From contig OV050032.1 in assembly GCA_920105625.2 (NCBI GenBank), positions 102,098,542-102,162,541 on the forward strand: DNA of 64,000 nt. Direction: 5' to 3'. Under the pieces are notes generated by a model that saw nothing but the letters and a program-made list of their open reading frames with translations, was not told where the DNA came from and made no database searches. Positions within the stretch are counted from its first letter, which is position 1; the number at the start of each line of letters is the position of its first letter. The translations under genes were made by a program, and so were the position numbers. This stretch comes from Clusia tigrina. Its lineage: Eukaryota; Arthropoda; Insecta; Diptera; Clusiidae. Positions 52,076 through 62,625 of the stretch are shown piece by piece.

Positions 52076-52400
52076 GTATGTTGCAAACTTTGACAGGTGT
52101 AGGACGTACCGTAAAGAAGTTAGGGCCATTTGAAGTTTTATCAGTGTTTGATTTGGGACTCTAGGGTAGCACAGCTTTGAGCGATGGCTTAAATTGACAA
52201 GATGCTCGAGTACTTTATTGTTACAAAATTTCAAGGTTTTATGACACTCCAGTAAAAAGTTACAAGCATTTGTATGTTGCAAACTTTGATAGGTGTAGGA
52301 CGTACCGTATAGAAGTTAGAGCCATTTGAATTTTTATCAGTGTTTTATTTGTGACTCTAGGGTAGCATAGTTTTGAGCGATAGCTTAAATTGACAAGAGG

Positions 52401-52430
52401 CTCGGGTACTTTATTGTATGTTGCAAACTT
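52401..52430. repeat. 52-bp deletion junction inside a monomer, first copy
   Basis: TTTATTGT is joined directly to ATGTTGC, removing the segment that includes TATGACGCTCCAG. The monomer is 144 bp. TGT occurs at both edges of the lost segment. The same junction appears 3280 bp downstream. Confidence 0.88.
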
Positions 52431-55400
52431 TGATAGGTGTAGGACGTACCGAAAAGAAGTTAGGGGCGTTTGAAGTGTTATCAGTGTTTGCTTTGGGACT
52501 CAAGGGTAGCATAGCTTTGAGCGATGGCTTAAATTGACAAGAGGCTCGAGTACTTTATTGTTACAAAATTTCAAGGTTTTATGACGCTCCAGTAAAAAGT
52601 TACACGCATTTGTATGTTGCAAACTTTGATAGGTGTAGGACGTACCGTAAAGAAGTTAGGGGCGTTTGACGTTTTATCAGTGTTTGATTTGGGACTCTAG
52701 GGTAGCATAGCTTTGAGCGATAGCTTAAATTGACAAGAGGCCCGGGTACTTTATTGTTACAAAATTTCAAGGTTTTATGACGCTCCAGTAAAGAGTTACA
52801 AGCATTTGAATGTTGCCAACTTTGATAGGTGTAGGACGTACCGTAAAGAAGTTAGGGGCGTTTGAAGTTTTATCAGTGTTTGATGTGGGACTCTAGGGTA
52901 GCATAGCTTTGAGCGATGACTTAAATTGACAAGATGCTCGAGTACTTTATTGTTAAAATTTTTCAAGGTTTTATGACGCTCCAGTAAAAAGTTACAAGCA
53001 TTTGAATGTTGCAAACTTTGATAGGTGTAGGACGTACCGTATAGAAGTTAGGGCCATTTGAAGTTTTATCAGTGATTGATTTGGGACTCTATGGAAGCAT
53101 AGCTTTGAGCGATAGCTTAAATTGACAAGAGGCTCGAGCACTTTATTGTTACAAAATTTCAAGGTTTTATGACGCTCCAGTAAAAAGTTACAAGCATTTG
53201 TATGTTGCAAACTTTGATAGGTGTAGGACGTACCGTATAGAAGTTAGAGCCATTTGAAGTTTTATCAGTGTTTGATTTGGGACTCTAGGGTAGCATAGTT
53301 TTGAGCGATAGCTTAAATTGACAAGAGGCTCGGGTAATTTATTGTTACAAAATTTCAAGGTTTTATGACGCTCCAGTAAAAAGTTACAAGCATTTGTATG
53401 TTGCAAACTTTGATAGGTGTAGGACGTACCGAAAAGAAGTTAGAGGCGTTTGAAGTGTTATCAGTGTTTGATTTGGGACTCAAGGGTAGCATAGCTTTGA
53501 GCGATGGCTTAAATTGACAAGATGCTCGGGTACTTTATTGTTACAAAATTTCAAGGTTTTATGACGCTCCAGTAAAAAGTTACACGCATTTGTATGTTGC
53601 AAACTTTGATAGGTGTAGGACGTACCGTATAGAAGTTAGAGCCATTTGAAGTTTTATCAGTGTTTGATTTTGGACTCTATGGTAGCATAGCTTTGAGCGA
53701 TAGCTTAAATTGACAAGAGGCTCGAGCACTTTATTGTTACAAAATTTCAAGGTTTTATGACGCTCCAGTAAAAAGTTACAAGCATTTGTATGTTGCAAAC
53801 TTTGATAGGTGTAGGACGTACCGTATAGAAGTTAGGGCCATTTGAAGTTTTATCAGTGTTTGATTTGGGACTCTAGGGTAGCATAGCTTTGAGCGATGGC
53901 TTAAATTGACAAGAGGTTCGAGTACTTTATTGTTACAAAATTTCAAGGTTTTATGACACTCCAGTAAAAAGTTACAAGCATTTGTATGTTGCAAACTTTG
54001 ATAGGTGTAGGACGTACCGTAAAGAAGTTAGGGGCGTTTGAAGTTTTATCAGTGTTTGATTTGGGACTCTAGGGTAGCATAGCTTTGAGCGATAACTTAA
54101 ATTGACAAGATGCTCGAGTACTTTATTGTTAAAATTTTTCAAGGTTTTGTGACGCTCCAGTAAAAAGTTACAAGCATTTGAATGTTGCAAACTTTGATAG
54201 GTGTAGGACGTACCGTATAGAAGTTAGGGCCATTTGAAGTTTTATCAGTGTTTGATTTTGGACTCTATGGTAGCATAGCTTTGAGCGATAGCTTAAATTG
54301 ACAAGAGGCTCGAGTACTTTATTGTTACAAAATTTCAAGGTTTTATGACGCTCCAGTAAAAAGTTACAAGCATTTGTATGTTGCAAACTTTGACAGGTGT
54401 AGGACGTACCGTATAGAAGTTAGGGCCATTTGAAGTTTTATCAGTGTTTGATTTGGGACTCTAGGGTAGCATAGCTTTGAGCGATGGCTTAAATTGACAA
54501 GAGGTTCGAGTACTTTATTGTTACAAAATTTCAAGGTTTTATGACACTCCAGTAAAAAGTTACAAGCATTTGTATGTTGCAAACTTTGATAGGTGTAGGA
54601 CGTACCGTATAGAAGTTAGAGCCATTTGAAGTTTTATCAGTGTTTGATTTGGGACTCTAGGGTAGCACAGCTTTGAGCGATGGCTTAAATTGACAAGAGG
54701 CTCGAGTACTTTATTGTTACAAAATTTCAAGGTTTTATGACACTCCAGTAAAAAGTTACAAGCATTTGTATGTTGCAAACTTTGATAGGTGTAGGACGTA
54801 CCGTATAGAAGTTAGGGCCATTTGAAGTTTTATCAGTGTTTGATTTGGGACTCTAGGGTAGCATAGTTTTGAGCGATAGCTTAAATTGACAAGAGGCTCG
54901 GGTACTTTATTGTTACAAAATTTCAAGGTTTTATGACGCTCCAGTAAAAAGTTACAAGCATTTGTATGTTGCCAACTTTGATAGGTGTAGGACGTACCGA
55001 AAAGAAGTTAGGGGCGTTTGAAGTGTTATCAGTGTTTGATTTGGGACTCAAGGGTAGCATTGCTTTGAGCGATGGCTTAAATTGACAAGAGGCTCCAGTA
55101 CTTTATTGTTACAAAATTTCAAGGTTTTATGTCGCTTCAGTCAAAAGTTACAAGCAGTTGTATGTTGCAAACTATGATAGGTGTAGGACGTACCGTAAAG
55201 AAATTAGGGGCGTTTGAACTTTTATCAGTGTTTGATTTGGGACTCAAGGGTAGCACAGCTTTGAGCGATGGCTTAAATTGACAAGATGCTCGAGTACTTT
55301 ATTGTTACAAAATTTCAAGGTTTTATGACACTCCAGTAAAAAGTTACAAGCATTTGTATGTTGCAAACTTTGATAGGTGTAGGACGTACCGTATAGAAGT

Positions 55401-55680
55401 TAGAGCCATTTGAATTTTTATCAGTGTTTTATTTGTGACTCTAGGGTAGCATAGTTTTGAGCGATAGCTTAAATTGACAAGAGGCTCGGGTACTTTATTG
55501 TTACAAAATTTCAAGGTTTTATGACACTCCAGTAAAAAGTTACAAGCATTTGTATGTTGCAAACTTTGATAGGTGTAGGACGTACCGTATAGAAGTTAGA
55601 GCCATTTGAATTTTTATCAGTGTTTTATTTGTGACTCTAGGGTAGCATAGTTTTGAGCGATAGCTTAAATTGACAAGAGG

Positions 55681-55710
55681 CTCGGGTACTTTATTGTATG
55701 TTGCAAACTT
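55681..55710. repeat. 52-bp deletion junction inside a monomer, second copy
   Basis: Identical in sequence to the junction at 52401-52430. It marks the second copy of the 3280-bp unit. Confidence 0.88.
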
Positions 55711-58700
55711 TGATAGGTGTAGGACGTACCGAAAAGAAGTTAGGGGCGTTTGAAGTGTTATCAGTGTTTGCTTTGGGACTCAAGGGTAGCATAGCTTTGA
55801 GCGATGGCTTAAATTGACAAGAGGCTCGAGTACTTTATTGTTACAAAATTTCAAGGTTTTATGACGCTCCAGTAAAAAGTTACACGCATTTGTATGTTGC
55901 AAACTTTGATAGGTGTAGGACGTACCGTAAAGAAGTTAGGGGCGTTTGACGTTTTATCAGTGTTTGATTTGGGACTCTAGGGTAGCATAGCTTTGAGCGA
56001 TAGCTTAAATTGACAAGAGGCCCGGGTACTTTATTGTTACAAAATTTCAAGGTTTTATGACGCTCCAGTAAAGAGTTACAAGCATTTGAATGTTGCCAAC
56101 TTTGATAGGTGTAGGACGTACCGTAAAGAAGTTAGGGGCGTTTGAAGTTTTATCAGTGTTTGATGTGGGACTCTAGGGTAGCATAGCTTTGAGCGATGAC
56201 TTAAATTGACAAGATGCTCGAGTACTTTATTGTTAAAATTTTTCAAGGTTTTATGACGCTCCAGTAAAAAGTTACAAGCATTTGAATGTTGCAAACTTTG
56301 ATAGGTGTAGGACGTACCGTATAGAAGTTAGGGCCATTTGAAGTTTTATCAGTGATTGATTTTGGACTCTATGGAAGCATAGCTTTGAGCGATAGCTTAA
56401 ATTGACAAGAGGCTCGAGCACTTTATTGTTACAAAATTTCAAGGTTTTATGACGCTCCAGTAAAAAGTTACAAGCATTTGTATGTTGCAAACTTTGATAG
56501 GTGTAGGACGTACCGTAAAGTAGTTAGAGCCATTTGAAGTTTTATCAGTGTTTGATTTGGGACTCTAGGGTAGCATAGTTTTGAGCGATAGCTTAAATTG
56601 ACAAGAGGCTCGGGTAATTTATTGTTACAAAATTTCAAGGTTTTATGACGCTCCAGTAAAAAGTTACAAGCATTTGTATGTTGCAAACTTTGATAGGTGT
56701 AGGACGTACCGAAAAGAAGTTAGAGGCGTTTGAAGTGTTATCAGTGTTTGATTTGGGACTCAAGGGTAGCATAGCTTTGAGCGATGGCTTAAATTGACAA
56801 GAGGCTCGAGTACTTTATTGTTACAAAATTTCAAGGTTTTATGACGCTCCAGTAAAAAGTTACACGCATTTGTATGTTGCAAACTTTGATAGGTGTAGGA
56901 CGTACCGTATAGAAGTTAGAGCCGTTTGAAGTTTTATCAGTGTTTGATTTTGGACTCTATGGTAGCATAGCTTTGAGCGATAGCTTAAATTGACAAGAGG
57001 CTCGAGCACTTTATTGTTACAAAATTTCAAGGTTTTATGACGCTCCAGTAAAAAGTTACAAGCATTTGTATGTTGCAAACTTTGATAGGTGTAGGACGTA
57101 CCGTATAGAAGTTAGGGCCATTTGAAGTTTTATCAGTGTTTGATTTGGGACTCTAGGGTAGCATAGCTTTGAGCGATGGCTTAAATTGACAAGAGGTTCG
57201 AGTACTTTATTGTTACAAAATTTCAAGGTTTTATGACGCTCCAGTAAAAAGTTACAAGCATTTGTATGTTGCAAACTTTGATAGGTGTAGGACGTACCGT
57301 AAAGAAGTTAGGGGCGTTTGAAGTTTTATCAGTGTTTGATTTGGGACTCTAGGGTAGCATAGCTTTGAGCGATAACTTAAATTGACAAGATGCTCGAGTA
57401 CTTTATTGTTAAAATTTTTCAAGGTTTTGTGACGCTCCAGTAAAAAGTTACAAGCATTTGAATGTTGCAAACTTTGATAGGTGTAGGACGTACCGTATAG
57501 AAGTTAGGGCCATTTGAAGTTTTATCAGTGTTTGATTTTGGACTCTATGGTAGCATAGCTTTGAGCGATAGCTTAAATTGACAAGAGGCTCGAGTACTTT
57601 ATTGTTACAAAATTTCAAGGTTTTATGACGCTCCAGTAAAAAGTTACAAGCATTTGTATGTTGCAAACTTTGACAGGTGTAGGACGTACCGTATAGAAGT
57701 TAGGGCCATTTGAAGTTTTATCAGTGTTTGATTTGGGACTCTAGGGTAGCATAGCTTTGAGCGATGGCTTAAATTGACAAGAGGTTCGAGTACTTTATTG
57801 TTACAAAATTTCAAGGTTTTATGACACTCCAGTAAAAAGTTACAAGCATTTGTATGTTGCAAACTTTGATAGGTGTAGGACGTACCGTATAGAAGTTAGA
57901 GCCATTTGAAGTTTTATCAGTGTTTGATTTGGGACTCTAGGGTAGCACAGCTTTGAGCGATGGCTTAAATTGACAAGAGGCTCGAGTACTTTATTGTTAC
58001 AAAATTTCAAGGTTTTATGACACTCCAGTAAAAAGTTACAAGCATTTGTATGTTGCAAACTTTGATAGGTGTAGGACGTACCGTATAGAAGTTAGAGCCA
58101 TTTGAAGTTTTATCAGTGTTTGATTTGGGACTCTAGGGTAGCATAGTTTTGAGCGATAGCTTAAATTGACAAGAGGCTCGGGTACTTTATTGTTACAAAA
58201 TTTCAAGGTTTTATGACGCTCCAGTAAAAAGTTACAAGCATTTGTATGTTGCCAACTTTGATAGGTGTAGGACGTACCGAAAAGAAGTTAGGGGCGTTTG
58301 AAGTGTTATCAGTGTTTGATTTGGGACTCAAGGGTAGCATTGCTTTGAGCGATGGCTTAAATTGACAAGAGGCTCCAGTACTTTATTGTTACAAAATTTC
58401 AAGGTTTTATGACGCTTCAGTCAAAAGTTACAAGCAGTTGTATGTTGCAAACTATGATAGGTGTAGGACGTACCGTAAAGAAATTAGGGGCGTTTGAACT
58501 TTTATCAGTGTTTGATTTGGGACTCAAGGGTAGCATAGCTTTGAGCGATGGCTTAAATTGACAAGAGGCTCGAGTACTTTATTGTTACAAAATTTCAAGG
58601 TTTTATGACGCTCCAGTAAAAAGTTACACGCATTTGTATGTTGCAAACTTTGATAGGTGTAGGACGTACCGTATAGAAGTTAGAGCCATTTGAAGTTTTA

Positions 58701-59530
58701 TCAGTGTTTGATTTTGGACTCTATGGTAGCATAGCTTTGAGCGATAGCTTAAATTGACAAGAGGCTCGAGTACTTTATTGTTACAAAATTTCAAGGTTTT
58801 ATGACGCTCCAGTAAAAAGTTACAAGCATTTGTATGTTGCAAACTTTGATAGGTGTAGGACGTACCGTATAGAAGTTAGGGCCATTTGAAGTTTTATCAG
58901 TGTTTGATTTGGGACTCTAGGGTAGCATAGCTTTGAGCGATGGCTTAAATTGACAAGAGGTTCGAGTACTTTATTGTTACAAAATTTCAAGGTTTTATGA
59001 CGCTCCAGTAAAAAGTTACAAGCATTTGTATGTTGCAAACTTTGATAGGTGTAGGACGTACCGTAAAGAAGTTAGGGGCGTTTGAAGTTTTATCAGTGTT
59101 TGATTTGGGACTCTAGGGTAGCATAGCTTTGAGCGATAACTTAAATTGACAAGATGCTCGAGTACTTTATTGTTAAAATTTTTCAAGGTTTTATGACGCT
59201 CCAGTAAAAAGTTACAAGCATTTGAATGTTGCAAACTTTGATAGGTGTAGGACGTACCGTATAGAAGGTAGGGCCATTTGAAGTTTTATCAGTGTTTGAT
59301 TTGGGACTCTAGGGTAGCATAGCTTTGAGCGATGGCTTAAATTGACAAGAGGTTCGAGTACTTTATTGTTACAAAATGTCAAGGTTTTATGACACTCCAG
59401 TAAAAAGTTACAAGCATTTGTATGTTGCAAACTTTGATAGGTGTAGGACGTACCGTATAGAAGTTAGAGCCATTTGAAGTTTTATCAGTGTTTGATTTGG
59501 GACTCTAGGGTAGCACAGCTTTGAGCGATG

Positions 59531-59560
59531 CACAGTGGGTTAGAATAGCATGTTTTCTTG
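59531..59560. repeat. Transib-like terminal sequence (CACAGTG heptamer)
   Basis: CACAGTGGGTTAGAATAGC starts directly after satellite GAGCGATG. The first seven bases equal the V(D)J recombination signal heptamer. The identical terminus recurs at 63890, again directly after GAGCGATG. The partner inverted repeat at the far end is missing from the window, so the length of the repeat cannot be measured. Confidence 0.8.
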
Positions 59561-59754
59561 GATCAAATCAGGGAAGCTATGTTAGGATAATTTTTCTTTA
59601 TTTTTCAGTTAATACCATTAAAATAAGTAAAAAAAAATGTTTTCTAAGTATATTTGAGTATAATTTTATTAAGTAATGCCAAATATCAGTGTAGGTATAT
59701 AGTGCAAGGAGTACAGTATGAGAACTTAAACATTACATTTTATACATCTTAAAG
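59561..59754 (-). other. 3' untranslated region of the Transib-like element
   Basis: AT-rich sequence between the transposase stop codon and the terminal repeat, with A8 and several T-rich runs. No gene is present. A TTATTTTAATGGT stretch on the coding strand is AT-rich but no clear polyadenylation signal was fixed. Confidence 0.6.
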
Positions 59755-59865
59755 TTAATCATCCACATCATCATCATTATCATTATCATCATCATCATCA
59801 TCATTATCGTTATCATCATCATCATTATCATCATCATCATTATCATCATTATCATCATCCGCAGC
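59755..59865. repeat. ATC/ATT trinucleotide microsatellite inside the transposase gene
   Basis: Repeated CATCAT and CATTAT units on the + strand. On the coding strand these are GAT, AAT and related codons, giving the Asp/Asn tail of the transposase. The repeat keeps the reading frame throughout and runs up to the stop codon. Confidence 0.93.
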
Positions 59866-61809
59866 ATCAGCAACTTCAACATCACTGAAATAGTTCTTGT
59901 TCGGAGCTGCAGGTACAATTAAATCAATTGCCTCCTCTGGCAAGCTTTGAACCTTCTTTGCAGGCAATTTTCGCATGCTTGAAATAATTGGGTCAGAGGT
60001 TATCAAAAACATATTAAAAATGTCTTGGTTTGATTTTTCGCGACTGCACTTTCGGGAATGAAACTCCCTATATTTTTTAAAATCTTTATTTCGAGCTTCT
60101 TGCGCTTCTTCTGATAACTGCCCAATAGGTAAAAGGGCATTTGACACAATTTCGGGTCCGTGAATAAAAAACTTGTGCAAAGTGGGAGGCATATTGTACC
60201 AAGGATACGTTTCAACAAAAAGTTGTCCTGTATTGTGTGCATATATTTTAAATTTTTCATTATTAATTTCATGGCCACTGGATACAGCAATAAGCAACAC
60301 GTGCATTTTTTTTATTAAATTAACATCTATTTTTGTTATTTCGGCAGATTTATCAGCGTTTTGGAAAAAACGTCTTGCCGTATTCCCATCATTCGTGTTT
60401 CCAAAACCAGGTTTGGGTTGGTCAACTATTAATCCCATATTCTCTTTAAATTTATTCTGAATTTCTTTTTTTGTTTCAGCTACTGTTCTTTTTTCAGAAT
60501 CAGTTCTAGCCTGCCACTTTTGTAAAGGTATTTTATATGCCACGTGCAAAAGACATTCAAAAAATCTAATCCAGCCATGAAGAATGGAAAGGCCAAATTT
60601 TAAATTGTCTACATGTACAGGTCTTTGGATCATGGCTTCTATATTATTAAAATCCTTACTTGTAGCGCCACATAAGTAACACCTTTGTGTTGATGTGGTT
60701 TCTGTTAAGGCATTGCAAACTTTTCCATCTACCATTGCCAAAATTAATTTGTGGGAAACATGTACAACTTTCTCACCAATCGTGACAGTTGAACAGGTTA
60801 AATTCTGTATTTCCTCTTCAACTCTTTTTTTTTCACTAATGGACACATATGCGGTTTCTTTGGCAAATTCAATTTTCAAGGGTCTGCAAAATCTAGTTGA
60901 AGACGGTCGTGGATTTTGCCAAATTACCTTCTCCTCAAACATAACCCTAAGTGGAACAATTGTGGTTAAAAAAACTGATGAATCACTAGCATCCGATCCA
61001 TGAAAGGCTTGTTTGTATGAGCTATGGCCAGAGCTTCCATCAAAGCCCCATTTTGAATATAATACTACATTCGAGTTCGTAATGCCTAATGAGTCAATAA
61101 CAGTTTCTTGAAGTTCTATTAGTCGCTCCGCTGTGTGATTAAGAAGACTTTGTAAAGTTACTTCAACGGAGGTCTCGCTTATTTTAAAGCTGGTCGATTC
61201 TGGGTAAGTTTTTTGTTTTTCAGTTTGAATATTGTTGTAGGAGGGAAATATTTGAGGAGCAGCTTGTCTAACAACATTGTATTGATTTCGTGTTAGTTTA
61301 GCTTCTACAAAAACAGCCAAAGCTTTTGTATTCGATATTTTCAAGGTGGGAAGTGGTTGTTTAAATTTTTTTCTTAAATTTATTCCCTTGCAACACTTTT
61401 CATATATAGCTCGCAACACTTTTGATTCCTCGACATAACCTTCGCTTTGTAATTTAACCTGTGAAGCGTAAAGTAACTCTGGCAATGACATGATGTCTCT
61501 TACAATCTTTGTTTTTTTATATTTACTCCAACCACTGGACTCGGTAAAACTAATTTCTTTTCGACCACATTTTGCAGTCGGGGCAAGAGTAAAACCAATA
61601 GAGGATTCCAACCAGATTTTATTTTGAGTAATAAACCTCATTTCAATTCTATGCGCTCTAGTCCACCTAGATTTAAATTCATAAAAGAAAACATCAATTC
61701 TTTTATTTAAATCACACATATTATCCTCAGAGCAGTTGGTGCGTTTTTTGATTTCTTCAGCTAAAAATGTCATCTTGTCATTCATTGTTTGAGCGCTTGA
61801 ATTCATCAT
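59755..61809 (-). CDS. Transib-like (RAG1-related) transposase, 684 residues
   Basis: A single open frame that would cut and paste the element by recognising CACAGTG-type ends. Family features: N-terminal DLNKRIDVFFYEFKSRW (34-50); the first catalytic block YSKWGFDGSSGHSSYK with D257; CRPLKIEFAKET (308-319), resembling the RAG1 CCKPLCLMLADE segment; RCYLCGAT with a CxxC pair (C377, C380), as in RAG1 YICTLC; LHGWIRFFECLLHVAYK (410-426); NDGNTARRFF (473-482); and LHKFFIHGPEIV (544-555), followed by LPIGQLSEEAQEARNKDFKKYR (560-581), where E571 matches the third catalytic acid of RAG1 (E962 region). The second acid (RAG1 D708) is not obvious. Residues 651-684 are almost entirely Asp and Asn, encoded by a trinucleotide repeat. 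The start is the first of two Mets; the frame stays open upstream to a likely splice acceptor at 61860, so a 5' exon may be missing. Confidence 0.85.
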   Translation of the reverse strand: MMNSSAQTMNDKMTFLAEEIKKRTNCSEDNMCDLNKRIDVFFYEFKSRWTRAHRIEMRFITQNKIWLESSIGFTLAPTAKCGRKEISFTESSGWSKYKKTKIVRDIMSLPELLYASQVKLQSEGYVEESKVLRAIYEKCCKGINLRKKFKQPLPTLKISNTKALAVFVEAKLTRNQYNVVRQAAPQIFPSYNNIQTEKQKTYPESTSFKISETSVEVTLQSLLNHTAERLIELQETVIDSLGITNSNVVLYSKWGFDGSSGHSSYKQAFHGSDASDSSVFLTTIVPLRVMFEEKVIWQNPRPSSTRFCRPLKIEFAKETAYVSISEKKRVEEEIQNLTCSTVTIGEKVVHVSHKLILAMVDGKVCNALTETTSTQRCYLCGATSKDFNNIEAMIQRPVHVDNLKFGLSILHGWIRFFECLLHVAYKIPLQKWQARTDSEKRTVAETKKEIQNKFKENMGLIVDQPKPGFGNTNDGNTARRFFQNADKSAEITKIDVNLIKKMHVLLIAVSSGHEINNEKFKIYAHNTGQLFVETYPWYNMPPTLHKFFIHGPEIVSNALLPIGQLSEEAQEARNKDFKKYREFHSRKCSREKSNQDIFNMFLITSDPIISSMRKLPAKKVQSLPEEAIDLIVPAAPNKNYFSDVEVADAADDDNDDNDDDDNDDDDNDNDDDDDDNDNDDDVDD

Positions 61810-61855
61810 AATATCAAATAAGCTTCGACGAGTATAAAAAACAACGTTCGAACTT

Positions 61856-61880
61856 GTTTCTATAAAAAAAAAAATAATGC
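61856..61880 (-). promoter_or_regulatory. Possible 3' splice site upstream of the transposase frame
   Basis: On the minus strand a run of eleven T bases is followed by ATAG and then AAACAAG, with the AG at 61860-61861. This has the form of a polypyrimidine tract and acceptor. The transposase frame is open from here to the first Met at 61809, adding about 16 codons. The matching donor was not identified. It could also be chance in an AT-rich leader. Confidence 0.35.
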
Positions 61881-62616
61881 TAATACAAAAAAAAACCTTT
61901 CAAAAATCCCTTTTACCCGATTACTTGAAACTGCACAACACAATCACTATTTGTCAAAACAAAGAATATTATTAAAATAAACAAAAACAAAATATTATTG
62001 TAACAAAGAATATTATTAAAAGAAACAAAAATAACAACATTAATATACGGAAAAGAAGAGCACAAATAAATAGAAAAAAGTAACATGAAAAACAACAAAA
62101 CACAACACACAACAACAGCACCAGTCGCGAGATCAATGTGACTTTTAGCTAATTTGACTGCTGCAACACTTGTATTAAACAATGCATGGCTTCTAAAAGG
62201 CACAAAAGGGCAGCGTAAAATTTTGCAATATAACACAGATTTATGTCCTCTTTAATATAAACTACAAATTATGACACGAATGTGGACGAATAATAACTAT
62301 ATATCCATTTAAAATATAAAAATATTAATTTTTTTGGCATTTTCAATATAAATAACTAAATCTAAATCACTTCCACACACAATTTGATACACAAATGTTA
62401 ACGAAGTATTTGCAAAATAACCTGAACTTGATGGTTCCATTGAAAAATTTTTAACTTTTACAATACTTTTTAAAATAAATAAAATTTTCAACGGGAACGT
62501 TTTCACTTTTTTCAGCCTTTTTTGCACAAAAATTTCTATGAAGTTTGACTTTGAAGTTTCACTACAAAAACACCAGAGCACTTTTGACATTTATTTTAAC
62601 GACAAGTGATGTAGAA
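61881..62616 (-). other. Leader region of the Transib-like element
   Basis: About 740 bp of AT-rich sequence between the transposase frame and the duplication junction. It contains two minus-strand open frames, 61913-62236 (107 codons) and 62309-62590 (93 codons). Neither has a recognisable domain. The second begins about 30 bases downstream of a TATA-like motif and could be a 5' exon, but splice sites joining it to the transposase were not established. A duplicated AAGAATATTATTAAAA motif lies at about 61961-61976 and 62006-62021. Confidence 0.4.
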
Positions 62617-62625
62617 TTTTATATA
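62617..62625 (-). promoter_or_regulatory. TATA-like motif next to the duplication junction
   Basis: TATATAAAA on the minus strand, oriented toward the transposase gene and ending two bases before the junction at 62627/62628. If used, transcription would begin near 62590-62595. Everything upstream of this motif in copy A has been replaced by satellite. The assignment rests only on the motif and its orientation. Confidence 0.35.

Larger units (their letters stand above)
52250..58530. repeat. Higher-order repeat, 3280 bp, two copies
   Basis: Monomers at 52796, 52992, 53188, 53580 and 53776 recur at 56076, 56272, 56468, 56860 and 57056. The period is 17 x 196 minus 52. The missing 52 bases are a deletion within a monomer, seen as TTTATTGTATGTTGC at about 52411 and 55691. 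The right end of the second copy runs into the unit that was duplicated with the Transib-like element. End positions are approximate. Confidence 0.88.
10214..59530. repeat. 196-bp satellite array, block 2
   Basis: About 250 head-to-tail monomers with no gene and no other mobile element. Almost all are exactly 196 bp; the exceptions are listed separately. Monomer variants are shuffled into several overlapping higher-order units. Most monomers carry a 72-codon minus-strand frame (MQH...KCL) that starts in the next monomer, overlaps it by 23 bases and changes frame each time because 196 = 3 x 65 + 1. Monomers with ACTCAAGG carry a shared in-frame TGA. The block ends exactly at the Transib-like terminus at 59531. 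Confidence 0.97.

Noticed and set aside
1..59430. About 150 nearly identical 72-codon minus-strand frames as a tandem gene family
   Set aside because: They arise from homogenised satellite monomers. Each overlaps the next in a different frame, a large subclass shares an in-frame TGA, and nothing resembles a known protein.
59733..59918. A 61-codon Met/Ile-rich minus-strand frame
   Set aside because: It is the alternative reading of the trinucleotide microsatellite inside the transposase gene.
60173..61003. Plus-strand frames of 95 and 102 codons within the transposase gene
   Set aside because: Antisense to well-conserved transposase blocks; no independent support.
61913..62236. A 107-codon minus-strand frame as an accessory transposon gene
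   Set aside because: AT-rich leader sequence with a hydrophobic, low-complexity product and no recognisable domain; kept only as part of the leader description.
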